From Planctomycetia bacterium (GTDB lineage: Bacteria; Planctomycetota; Planctomycetia; Gemmatales; Gemmataceae): 6,350 nt of DNA. Below the pieces are notes generated by a model, which made no database searches, was not told where the DNA came from, and was given only the letters and a program-made list of their open reading frames with translations. Shown here one piece after another: positions 1 to 6,321 of the stretch. The stretch's first letter is position 1, and each line of letters opens with the position of its first letter. A program made the translations under genes and the position numbers. Location: assembly GCA_022616395.1 (NCBI GenBank), contig JAKEEV010000537.1:1-6350 (forward strand). Reading direction: 5' to 3'.

Positions 1-2036
1 ATCTCGACGGCGAACGCAACCCGGCTTCGTTCGAGAAGGGTGAAGTGATAGCGGTCAAATGCCCGGAACGTCTGGCAGTTCCCGTTTCGGTCTTCCCGCT
101 TCGGGGAAATCGCAATCTTGTTGTTGAGGCTTGGGGGGGGGTAGAGTGCCCTGATGAACCGCTTGTCGAAGACAGAGAGATCCTTGTTCTCAGGAACAGG
201 CTCTGGCATCTGGTTCGCGGGTGCGATCATCAGTGACGCAGGCGCTGGGAATGCCATCACGGATTTGTTGTCGAACGGGCGGTACCACGGCAGTTCGGTC
301 GCGGAATATCGACGAAGGATCAGCGCGCGGACGCGTGCGCGGCTCCAGTTGAAAGGCGGACGGGTATAGTGTGCGTATGTCTTCTCTTCGTCCCACTCGA
401 TCATGCAGTTCGGGTTGTTCGTCTCGGTGATGAGTCCGAGGGCGAAGCCGAAGTTGCGGAGAATCGTCTCGCGAGCAGAATTCGGTTCGAGGAACATCGT
501 GGGGTGTGACACCGGCACCGCCAGCGCATCGGTTCCGATGAACGATGAATTCCCTCCTCCGGGTCGCAGCGATATCCGAATCTCGGAGTCCTGATCTTCG
601 GACTGCTTGAACAAGACTCCTCCGGGAGCCGACTTGCTCCACCCCGCTGCAATCTCCATTACCTGCTTCTGCACTCCGCGGTCGCCATTCAGGAACCGCA
701 CCCGGAGCGTCTCTCCTTGACGCCACAACTTCCACCCCATCGGCTTGGGTGGCTCTTGCGAGATGAGGAAGGATGTGCGGGTCGCTTCGTCCGCGATCAC
801 TCTGGATGTCTTCACTTCCTCCTTCAATCCATCAACTTGGCTCTCCGCCTCCTTTCGCTTCTTGGTTTCCTCCGCCGCTATCCGTTGCGCCGCGTCCCGA
901 GCCTCGTATGCTTTCACTTTCTCATCGAGGGCCTTGTTGAGTGTTGCGAGGTCATCAGTCCGCAATTTCTCCTCGCGAAGTGCTTTGCGACCCTGATCGG
1001 CGAAGAGTCCCAGCGCGGCAATGAGGGCCAGACAAAGGATCAACCCAACCCGCAGCGCCCGCCTCCACTGATGCTCTCGTAACCGGTTGGCTTCGGACTC
1101 GCGCAACTTGGCCGCGGCTTCCTGCTCGCGTGCCTCGGTCGTGCGGAGTTTGGCTTCAGTCGCCTGCTGCCGGGCTTCGATCTCTTTGCGGGTCAGTTCC
1201 TGCTCACGCCGGCGAGCCGCTTCGACAAGTTGCTTCAGACGCTCCGCTTCGTCGTGGCTGGCGTCCGCGAAATCCTTTTCAAGCGGTCCCAGGTCGCGGT
1301 AGCGGAGCGCTTCGTCGAGTAACTCCCCGGTCACCAGAGCCTCGCGCTTCCGCCCGGTCTGGTGCCAGAACTCGGCCGCTTCCCGGAGCCGGAGACGGTC
1401 CTTGAGCCACTCACGCAGTTGCTTCCAGGTGCGGATGAGCGACTCGTAGCGCAAACTGATCTGATCTTCCGCTGACGTGGAACCAGTCTCGACGCGCAGA
1501 ACTCCCGCACTTACCAGAGCCGCGACCGCCCGGCCGATGGAGGCGGGATCGCCGGCAGCTTCCAGTGTTGCGCGCGGAACCGCGACCGGACGAAACTCCC
1601 TGCCAGTCGGCTCCAACTGAACGAGCCTCAGAAGCACGCGCCGGGCCGCTTCACGATCCGAGTCGGTCATCCCCGCGAGCGCCGAGCTTCCCGCTTCCGC
1701 GATCCGCTTGGCGGACTCCTCGCTGAATCCGAGGAGCAGCGACTTGGGCAATTCCGGCGTCGCCGTGGAGGTATCTTCTCGTCGCTGCGTGTAGAGCGTG
1801 GCCTTCCAGTAATCGAGCAACCCTTGAGCGAGCCTCCGGTCGGTCGGGTCGTCGAGCATCGCGCCGGTTGCTGCCCCGCGGTTCAGGAAGTCCAGCACTT
1901 GACCGCGCAATTCGGAATCAATTTCGCCTGTCGGGGATGCCTGGAGCAGCGAAGCATGTTTGGCGCGCATCGCGTCGAGCGAGCTAAACGCAACTCCGTT
2001 GCCGGAGACTCCGTCGATAGCTGAATCCGTCGGCAT
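1..2036 (-). CDS. Membrane-anchored STAND-like protein lacking its NTPase, with an inactive astacin-like (M12A) domain (3' end outside window)
   Basis: The frame is open from the ATG at 2036 to the window edge (at least 678 residues). The start follows GAGAGG by 8 nt, and the only upstream in-frame extension ends at gene B's stop. Domains in order: a helical region (about 14-80, with LDYWKATL at 74-81); a Pro-Glu-Leu-Pro linker (94-97); a helical and winged-helix region (about 105-255, with RYESLIRTW at 196-204), like the part after the NTPase in nSTAND1 proteins; a coiled coil (about 262-322); one membrane helix (about 328-346); a second coiled coil (about 349-415); an astacin-like fold (about 434-635); and the start of a further domain (from about 660, DRYHFTLLERSRV), perhaps PPC-like. 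No Walker A motif is present. The zinc motif reads RNFGFALGLITE (527-538) in place of HExxHxxGxxHE, and the Met-turn reads SVMAFP (592-597) in place of SxMHYP, so peptidase activity is not expected. Basic residues before the membrane helix suggest N-in/C-out. Role inferred: membrane sensor or scaffold working with genes A and B. Confidence 0.85.
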   Translation of the reverse strand, partial: MPTDSAIDGVSGNGVAFSSLDAMRAKHASLLQASPTGEIDSELRGQVLDFLNRGAATGAMLDDPTDRRLAQGLLDYWKATLYTQRREDTSTATPELPKSLLLGFSEESAKRIAEAGSSALAGMTDSDREAARRVLLRLVQLEPTGREFRPVAVPRATLEAAGDPASIGRAVAALVSAGVLRVETGSTSAEDQISLRYESLIRTWKQLREWLKDRLRLREAAEFWHQTGRKREALVTGELLDEALRYRDLGPLEKDFADASHDEAERLKQLVEAARRREQELTRKEIEARQQATEAKLRTTEAREQEAAAKLRESEANRLREHQWRRALRVGLILCLALIAALGLFADQGRKALREEKLRTDDLATLNKALDEKVKAYEARDAAQRIAAEETKKRKEAESQVDGLKEEVKTSRVIADEATRTSFLISQEPPKPMGWKLWRQGETLRVRFLNGDRGVQKQVMEIAAGWSKSAPGGVLFKQSEDQDSEIRISLRPGGGNSSFIGTDALAVPVSHPTMFLEPNSARETILRNFGFALGLITETNNPNCMIEWDEEKTYAHYTRPPFNWSRARVRALILRRYSATELPWYRPFDNKSVMAFPAPASLMIAPANQMPEPVPENKDLSVFDKRFIRALYPPPSLNNKIAISPKREDRNGNCQTFRAFDRYHFTLLERSRVAFAVE

Positions 2037-2044
2037 TCGCGTGA

Positions 2045-2050
2045 CCTCTC
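2045..2050 (-). promoter_or_regulatory. Shine-Dalgarno of gene C
   Basis: The minus strand reads GAGAGG 8 nt before the ATG at 2036, inside the 24-bp gap after gene B. It fixes the gene C start and shows that the missing NTPase is not caused by a wrongly chosen start. Confidence 0.7.
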
Positions 2051-2060
2051 GGTTTGCTTG

Positions 2061-3302
2061 CTACACGAGCGTGTTGAGCGCGGGGGCGACCTGAGCCAGC
2101 TCGGCACTGCGGTTGAGCAATTCGGTGTCCACATCCATGAAGTGGTCGCGGGCAACGACGCGGAACGTGTCGAAGGCCCGCTCAAAGCGGCCAGGATCGC
2201 CCGCTTTCCCGGCTTGCTCCATCTCTTGAATCTGCTCCTGGAGCATGACCACCCACAGTTCCTCCGGGCAGAGGGTAAACAACGCCTTGAGCCGCGTGTG
2301 TGTCAGTTCCCATCCGGGAAAACGATTCGCGAGGGTGCAACCGGGCAGAACTTCCGCGACCCGAAACGATTTGTCGAGCACCTGCCACTCGTAATGCTCT
2401 TGCATCAGTCCATCGAGTCGGGGGCGGAGAACCTTGAGTCCCTCCAGAGCGGACTTGATCTCTCCCTCGGCGGGTGTGCCGATCAGTTGGTCGCGAATCT
2501 CCTCAAGCGCTGAGACCAACCCGCCCAGTTTTAGCCCAGCCGCGACTTCCGTGAGCCTGGCGTTGATGCGTGGAGCCTCGCTCAGAACGCTCTCAAGCAG
2601 TACCAGAGCCGCGTCCAGCGAAGCGGGCTTGTCGCTTTGCCCCTGGGCAACCAGAGTCGCGACCTGTTCGAGACTCGCGGCCCAGCCCAGTTCGAGCGTC
2701 CTGGTGGGCAACTCGTTCGCGATGGTTTTCGCCTTCAAGGCATTGTTCTTGAGTTGGAAGGCATACAGCTTCACTGGCGCATTGAGCGAGCCGTTCCGGG
2801 CCTCTGTCGCGGCGCCCGCGAGTTGCTGCGGGAACATCACCTGAAGCGTGTGGAGCAGGTCGTGGAGTTGCTTGTATTTGTTCAGAGCCGCGGTGCCGTC
2901 TCGGGCACTCCGTAGATCGGTTTGGAACCGATTGATCACCTCACGCACCGCCGGTTCGGTCTTCTTTTCATTCACCGTCTCCAAAGCGGTCTTGACCTGC
3001 CCGACCAGTGTTTCCGGCGTCGGGGGGTTGAATGCCCAGGGCGCATGCGTGTTGCAAAACGTCGCGACTTTATCGTTCTTCCCGCGAACACTCGCGACGA
3101 CTTGCACAAGTAGCCGAATCCAACCCTCTTCCTCCGCCAGGACGATGAGCTTGCGCACCACGGTTGGGAAATCCCCGCGTGGAACGATCTTGAACAGCAC
3201 CTTGTTGAGCCGGAACAGAACGGTCTGTTCCAGGGAGTTTTCGTTGAACGCATCGCCCATCGCGTCGCACAGTTGCTCGATCTGCGACCCGTTGAACAGC
3301 AT
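2061..3302 (-). CDS. EAD1-like domain protein with a long all-helical C-terminal region (gene B, possible adaptor)
   Basis: 413 residues, ATG at 3302 preceded by GGAGG with a 7-nt spacer. Residues about 5-85 resemble the N-terminal domain of gene A: both share a DAF/DTF turn, N-x-x-x-x-KIV, F-x-TVV, and an A-x-x-EGW followed by LL. This is the pattern of effector-associated domain 1 (EAD1), a small helical homotypic-interaction domain of bacterial conflict systems. Residues about 90-413 look entirely helical, with amphipathic and possibly coiled-coil stretches (for example SALEEIRDQL and the Glu/Gln-rich LQEQIQEMEQAG). I see no catalytic motif, signal peptide, membrane helix or P-loop. The gene lies 18 bp after gene A and 24 bp before gene C, so co-expression is likely. 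The inferred role is an adaptor that binds gene A through EAD1 and another partner through its helical body. The C-terminal part is unrecognised. Confidence 0.85.
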   Translation of the reverse strand: MLFNGSQIEQLCDAMGDAFNENSLEQTVLFRLNKVLFKIVPRGDFPTVVRKLIVLAEEEGWIRLLVQVVASVRGKNDKVATFCNTHAPWAFNPPTPETLVGQVKTALETVNEKKTEPAVREVINRFQTDLRSARDGTAALNKYKQLHDLLHTLQVMFPQQLAGAATEARNGSLNAPVKLYAFQLKNNALKAKTIANELPTRTLELGWAASLEQVATLVAQGQSDKPASLDAALVLLESVLSEAPRINARLTEVAAGLKLGGLVSALEEIRDQLIGTPAEGEIKSALEGLKVLRPRLDGLMQEHYEWQVLDKSFRVAEVLPGCTLANRFPGWELTHTRLKALFTLCPEELWVVMLQEQIQEMEQAGKAGDPGRFERAFDTFRVVARDHFMDVDTELLNRSAELAQVAPALNTLV

Positions 3303-3309
3303 GGCGAAA

Positions 3310-3314
3310 CCTCC
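3310..3314 (-). promoter_or_regulatory. Shine-Dalgarno of gene B
   Basis: The minus strand reads GGAGG 7 nt before the ATG at 3302, inside the 18-bp gap after gene A. It supports separate translation of gene B from a shared transcript. Confidence 0.8.
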
Positions 3315-3320
3315 GAGCCG

Positions 3321-4490
3321 TCAATCGCACTCGCCGCCGAGGGAGTTGGCGTGATTCTGTCGAACTAACCGCGAACGGATTGTGAGCAGCGGCACGGCCT
3401 GATTGAACCGAGCCTCCGGGTACATCGGATCCCCATAATGGTGTAACGCGATCGGGTTCAAGAACCGGTCAAAGCACGGCGAACCACTCGAGCCGCCCGC
3501 GGTGTTCGTCCGGTGTTTCAACCGCGTTTGTGCCGCGTTGATCTCGAGAATTGATTGCCATGAAATCGCCAGTCTCAGCGGCTCGCCTGCCGGGTGCTGG
3601 ACGATCAACACCGGTGCATCCAGCACAAACGGGTTCCCCTCGACTGGCGGACCTTCCCGCAGATGAACCCATCCTCGTTTGGGACCTGGAGCCACCGCGC
3701 CGGGGGGATTGATCGGCTGATCTCCCGGACTGCTCGACACGCGCACCAGAGCATAGTCGAGATACTCCTCGGTCGGATCGGTTGGCTCCGGATTCCCAGC
3801 GGTCTCACCATCGGTGCAGGGCGTGAAGTCGAGAATCTCGCTGACATCAAAGAGAGTACCAGAGAGGATTGTGCCGTTGCGAAGTTGCTTGTAGTCGAAA
3901 CGCACCTTCGTTTGGGGGAGAAGTTGCGGATTGGCGATCACCGTCTTGAGGACGTGATGATTGGTGAGCACCGCGTCGGGTCCGACAAGAAAACCGGTAC
4001 CCTTCGGGGCGTTGTTGATCTCGATTCGACAAACGCGACCCTCGACCCGGGCCAGCCGAGCGACCCAGTCTGCCATGTTGAGGAAGGTATTGGTCGGGTC
4101 GATGATTTTCTGAAGGCCGGGCAGTTCTTGCTCGGTCGGAAAGCCCTGCATCGCGAGGTTCAGTTCGCGGTACGCTCTGCGCGTCTCGGGATTCCCAACC
4201 AACTGAGTGCTCTTGAACTGAGCCACCAGAGTCGCTGCGTATCGCGTGGCGAGTTCTTGCACATCGGGGCGGTGCGGTCGTTCTTCCGCGGCCTTGGCAA
4301 TGAGCAGGGCAACCCACCCCTCCATAGTGGCTTTCTTCAGGACGTTGAGCACGACGGTGTTGAACGCGTCGTCCTTCACGATCTTCGCGCGGTTGATGTT
4401 GAACTTGAACAGGAGCAACTCGTCGAAGGACTGGTCATCGAACGTGTCGGCCAGGACATCACGAACTTGTTGCAGATCGAAACCGGTCAT
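3321..4490 (-). CDS. EAD1-like domain fused to a trypsin-like serine protease (gene A, likely effector)
   Basis: 389 residues from the ATG at 4490. Residues 1 to about 85 (MTGFDLQQVRDVLADTF onward) form an EAD1-like helical domain. A helical linker follows, then a trypsin-fold protease from about 150 to 375 beginning RVCRIEI. The triad is visible: His179 in LTNHHVL, Asp245 in LDYALVRV, and Ser335 in GSSGSP. The GTGFLVGPD strand before the His and QHPAGEPL before the Ser fit the trypsin-like peptidases that follow EAD1 in planctomycete and cyanobacterial conflict proteins. There is no signal peptide or membrane segment, so it is probably cytosolic. The start was chosen because the EAD1 begins right after it and gene B's EAD1 is likewise N-terminal. 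A longer reading from a TTG at 4634 would add 48 residues with no recognisable domain. The Shine-Dalgarno is weak or absent. It is the first gene of the three. Its substrate is unknown; activation through EAD1 contact is inferred from the family. Confidence 0.9.
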   Translation of the reverse strand: MTGFDLQQVRDVLADTFDDQSFDELLLFKFNINRAKIVKDDAFNTVVLNVLKKATMEGWVALLIAKAAEERPHRPDVQELATRYAATLVAQFKSTQLVGNPETRRAYRELNLAMQGFPTEQELPGLQKIIDPTNTFLNMADWVARLARVEGRVCRIEINNAPKGTGFLVGPDAVLTNHHVLKTVIANPQLLPQTKVRFDYKQLRNGTILSGTLFDVSEILDFTPCTDGETAGNPEPTDPTEEYLDYALVRVSSSPGDQPINPPGAVAPGPKRGWVHLREGPPVEGNPFVLDAPVLIVQHPAGEPLRLAISWQSILEINAAQTRLKHRTNTAGGSSGSPCFDRFLNPIALHHYGDPMYPEARFNQAVPLLTIRSRLVRQNHANSLGGECD

Positions 4491-4538
4491 GATGAAATCC
4501 GGTGGGCAGGGTGAACCAAAGCGAAAGGGCTTCAGAAT

Positions 4539-4565
4539 ACCCGCGACCGGCAGTAGGTCGCGGGT
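4539..4565 (-). promoter_or_regulatory. 10-bp-stem leader hairpin upstream of gene A
   Basis: ACCCGCGACC at 4539-4548 and GGTCGCGGGT at 4556-4565 form a perfect 10-bp GC-rich stem with a 7-nt loop, about 48 nt before the gene A ATG. No U-run follows on the minus strand. It may be a leader RNA structure or an operator for the three-gene operon. If the TTG at 4634 were the real start it would be coding, which I consider unlikely. Confidence 0.5.
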
Positions 4566-4640
4566 GACATTCGGGAAATCGTTGCGCCCGATGGTTGTAC
4601 CGCTGATAGTGCCAAGAGACACAATCGCACGCAATTATTT

Positions 4641-4657
4641 TCCGCGCTTTTCGCGGA
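4641..4657 (-). promoter_or_regulatory. Small 6-bp dyad upstream of gene A
   Basis: TCCGCG (4641-4646) and CGCGGA (4652-4657) flank a 5-nt loop. On the minus strand an A/T-rich AAATAATTG follows, the only AT-rich patch in the intergenic region and a possible -10 area, though no good -35 hexamer stands at the right distance. Short enough to be chance. Confidence 0.25.
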
Positions 4658-4714
4658 GAGTCCCAGAGAGCGAATTTCCGCCGTGTGGATACCAAATGTG
4701 GGTCAACGCGACGA

Positions 4715-4737
4715 GCCGAGAGGAACATCCTCTCGGC
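4715..4737 (-). terminator. Hairpin after the β-helix gene, possible terminator
   Basis: GCCGAGAGG at 4715-4723 pairs perfectly with CCTCTCGGC at 4729-4737, about 28 bp after the stop codon. An extra A-T pair would leave a 3-nt loop. On the minus strand the stem is not followed by a U-run (TCGTCGCG follows), so it is not a classic intrinsic terminator. It could instead mark or stabilise the 3' end. Confidence 0.45.
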
Positions 4738-4765
4738 CCGTGCTGTCCCCCGATTGCTCTTTCGT

Positions 4766-6250
4766 TTAGACCAGGATTCCGAACACATCGTCGTCGCTCG
4801 TGGAAGCGTCGTTGGCGAGGATGGCCGTGAAGTCAGCGCTTGCGACTCCGCCCGGCGCGAGGTAGAGTCCACCGCCCACACCAAGACCCGTGCCGCCGGC
4901 ACCCGATCCACCATCAGCGCGGTTGAACACGACCAGACTGCGGTTGAGCGTGAGGATCGGCGCGCCGGCTGGGCCGGGCGCGCTGTTAAAGATGCCGCCA
5001 CCCAGACCGTTGCCGCCGGTGCCGCTGTCGCCTGCACCGCCGATGGCTCTGTTCAGTGCGATCAACGAGTTGCTCACCGTGAGGACACCGGCGTTCTCGT
5101 TCGTGATGGCTCCTCCCTGGCCGGTTCCACCAGTGGGGCCGGAACCGCCGATGGCCTTGTTGCCCAGAAGCGTGCTGTGGGTGATCGTGGCGGTGGCGGA
5201 GGCGCCAGGAGTGGCTACGACGGGGACGAAGTTCGCGATCGCGCCTCCCTTGCCGATTTGCGGAGTGGTGCCGGGAGCGGCTGCCCCGCCGACGGCCTGG
5301 TTGTTTGTCAGCGTGCAATGACTGACGGAAAGCATCCCGTCTCCAAAGAGAGAACCGTTCGCGATGGCCCCTCCCGCTCCGAACCCGCCGGGGAACCCGC
5401 CGCCAGAGCCGCCGATCGCTCGGTTCCCGTCGAACAGACTGTGACTGATGGCCATGCTCCCGTCGCCAGAGAGGATAGCACCGCCGAGGGCGCTGCGAGT
5501 GAAGGGGAAGCCGCCGGCCGCGCCGCCTTGGGCCTGGTTATCGAGGAACGTGCAATAGCTGACGGTGGCGGTGGCCGGCGCGCCTCCGACCCCGGCGGAC
5601 ATGATCGCCCCGCCCAGCCCGGTGCTGCCGGGGCTGGTCGGGTTGCCGTCTCCGCCGGTGGACTTGTTATCGACGAACAGCGTGTGGCTGACGTTCAAAC
5701 TTCCCGTGTTGTAGATTCCGCCTCCGAAGGCATCCACGGCGGGAACAGCGCCCGGGAGACCGACAACCTCGTTGTCGGACACGACCGCACGGGAGAGTGT
5801 CAGGTTGCCGGCGTTGATGATGCCGCCGCCACGCAGAAGGTTGTACCCGCGGGTGATGGTCAGGTCGTCGATGCTCACTGTCGCGGCGCTTGCGATGTTG
5901 AAGACCCGGCTGGCGTCGTTGCCGCTGACGGCCAGCCGGCTCGCGCCCGGACCGTCGATCCGCAGGTCGTCCGTGATGAGCAACTCCCCGCTCGTCAGGG
6001 TGACCGTGCCCCGCACACTGGGCGAGAAGGCGACGATGTCAGCGCCGGGGTTGGTGTTGGCGGCTACGATTGCCGCGCGCAGCGAGCCAGCGCCGCTATC
6101 GGCGAGGTTCTGAACCGCGAAGGTGCTCGGGACGATGCGATCGTCCAGTTGTTCGATGCTTAACCGGGTCCGTGCGGGCCGGTGTTCTTTCTTCGTGCCG
6201 CTTGGCACGAGAAGGGAACGCACGGATCGCAGCCAGGATGACAGACGCAT
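4766..6250 (-). CDS. Exported right-handed parallel β-helix (polymorphic-outer-membrane-like) repeat protein
   Basis: 494 residues from the ATG at 6250, which has AAGGAG 8 nt upstream. An in-frame ATG at 6298 would add 16 residues but lacks such a site and lies inside an inverted repeat. The basic N-terminus is followed at residues 30-43 by LSIEQLDDRIVPST, a conserved motif near the N-terminus of many exported planctomycete proteins. Next comes TFAVQNLADSGAGSLRAAI and PGADIVAF, a typical entry into a β-helix. From about residue 141 to 484 there are nine degenerate coils of the pattern GGxIxN, a short strand, then S-x-x-x-N-x-A, separated by Gly-rich loops such as AIGGSG. The ending (NDASTSDDDVFG) is also typical. 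No catalytic residues stand out, so it is probably a structural, adhesive or ligand-binding surface protein. A link to the downstream protease genes is unproven: 275 bp and hairpins separate them. Confidence 0.88.
   Translation of the reverse strand: MRLSSWLRSVRSLLVPSGTKKEHRPARTRLSIEQLDDRIVPSTFAVQNLADSGAGSLRAAIVAANTNPGADIVAFSPSVRGTVTLTSGELLITDDLRIDGPGASRLAVSGNDASRVFNIASAATVSIDDLTITRGYNLLRGGGIINAGNLTLSRAVVSDNEVVGLPGAVPAVDAFGGGIYNTGSLNVSHTLFVDNKSTGGDGNPTSPGSTGLGGAIMSAGVGGAPATATVSYCTFLDNQAQGGAAGGFPFTRSALGGAILSGDGSMAISHSLFDGNRAIGGSGGGFPGGFGAGGAIANGSLFGDGMLSVSHCTLTNNQAVGGAAAPGTTPQIGKGGAIANFVPVVATPGASATATITHSTLLGNKAIGGSGPTGGTGQGGAITNENAGVLTVSNSLIALNRAIGGAGDSGTGGNGLGGGIFNSAPGPAGAPILTLNRSLVVFNRADGGSGAGGTGLGVGGGLYLAPGGVASADFTAILANDASTSDDDVFGILV
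4790..5830 (-). repeat. Nine degenerate β-helix coil repeats within the coding sequence
   Basis: Protein-level tandem repeats of about 27-45 residues: a GG(A/G)I(x)N turn, a Val/Thr/Ser-rich strand, then a Ser...Asn-x-Ala ladder position and a Gly-rich loop. DNA identity between copies is low apart from recurring GC-rich Gly codons, so this is a structural repeat rather than a recent tandem duplication. Confidence 0.75.
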
Positions 6251-6258
6251 AGCAATCT

Positions 6259-6264
6259 CTCCTT
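6259..6264 (-). promoter_or_regulatory. Shine-Dalgarno of the β-helix gene
   Basis: The minus strand reads AAGGAG 8 nt before the ATG at 6250. This decides the start over the upstream in-frame ATG at 6298. Confidence 0.8.
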
Positions 6265-6269
6265 CGGAA

Positions 6270-6321
6270 GCCTGGTCTGCAATACAATGGTAAGACATCG
6301 TTCCCAGCGCGCAGACCAGGC
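6270..6321 (-). promoter_or_regulatory. 11-bp inverted repeat in the leader of the β-helix gene
   Basis: The plus strand has GCCTGGTCTGC at 6270-6280 and its exact reverse complement GCAGACCAGGC at 6311-6321, with 30 nt between. One arm ends 5 nt before the AAGGAG site. The distal arm overlaps a second possible hairpin (CAGCGC at 6305-6310 with GCGCTG at 6320-6325), so the two structures exclude each other. It could be an operator for a dimeric regulator or an RNA structure at the ribosome-binding site. No convincing -10/-35 pair was found in this 100-bp stretch. Confidence 0.5.

Noticed and set aside
420..480. Active metalloprotease call for gene C
   Set aside because: The fold pattern matches astacins, but all three histidine ligands and the catalytic glutamate are replaced, so I annotate it as inactive.
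190..735. 181-codon minus-strand frame inside gene C
   Set aside because: It is out of frame with the astacin-like coding frame and rich in Arg/Ser without a domain.
3594..4514. 306-codon open frame on the plus strand opposite gene A
   Set aside because: It is antisense to a protease with a complete catalytic triad and shows no recognisable domain of its own.
4491..4634. N-terminal extension of gene A from a TTG at 4634
   Set aside because: The start is a rare codon, the added 48 residues show no domain or signal peptide, and they would run through the leader hairpin. The EAD1 begins right after the ATG at 4490.
4685..6163. 492-codon open frame on the plus strand opposite the β-helix gene
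   Set aside because: Its translation is low-complexity Arg/Ala/Gly/Asp-rich with no domain. It arises from GC-rich glycine-repeat codons read in antisense, while the minus strand gives a clear β-helix protein.
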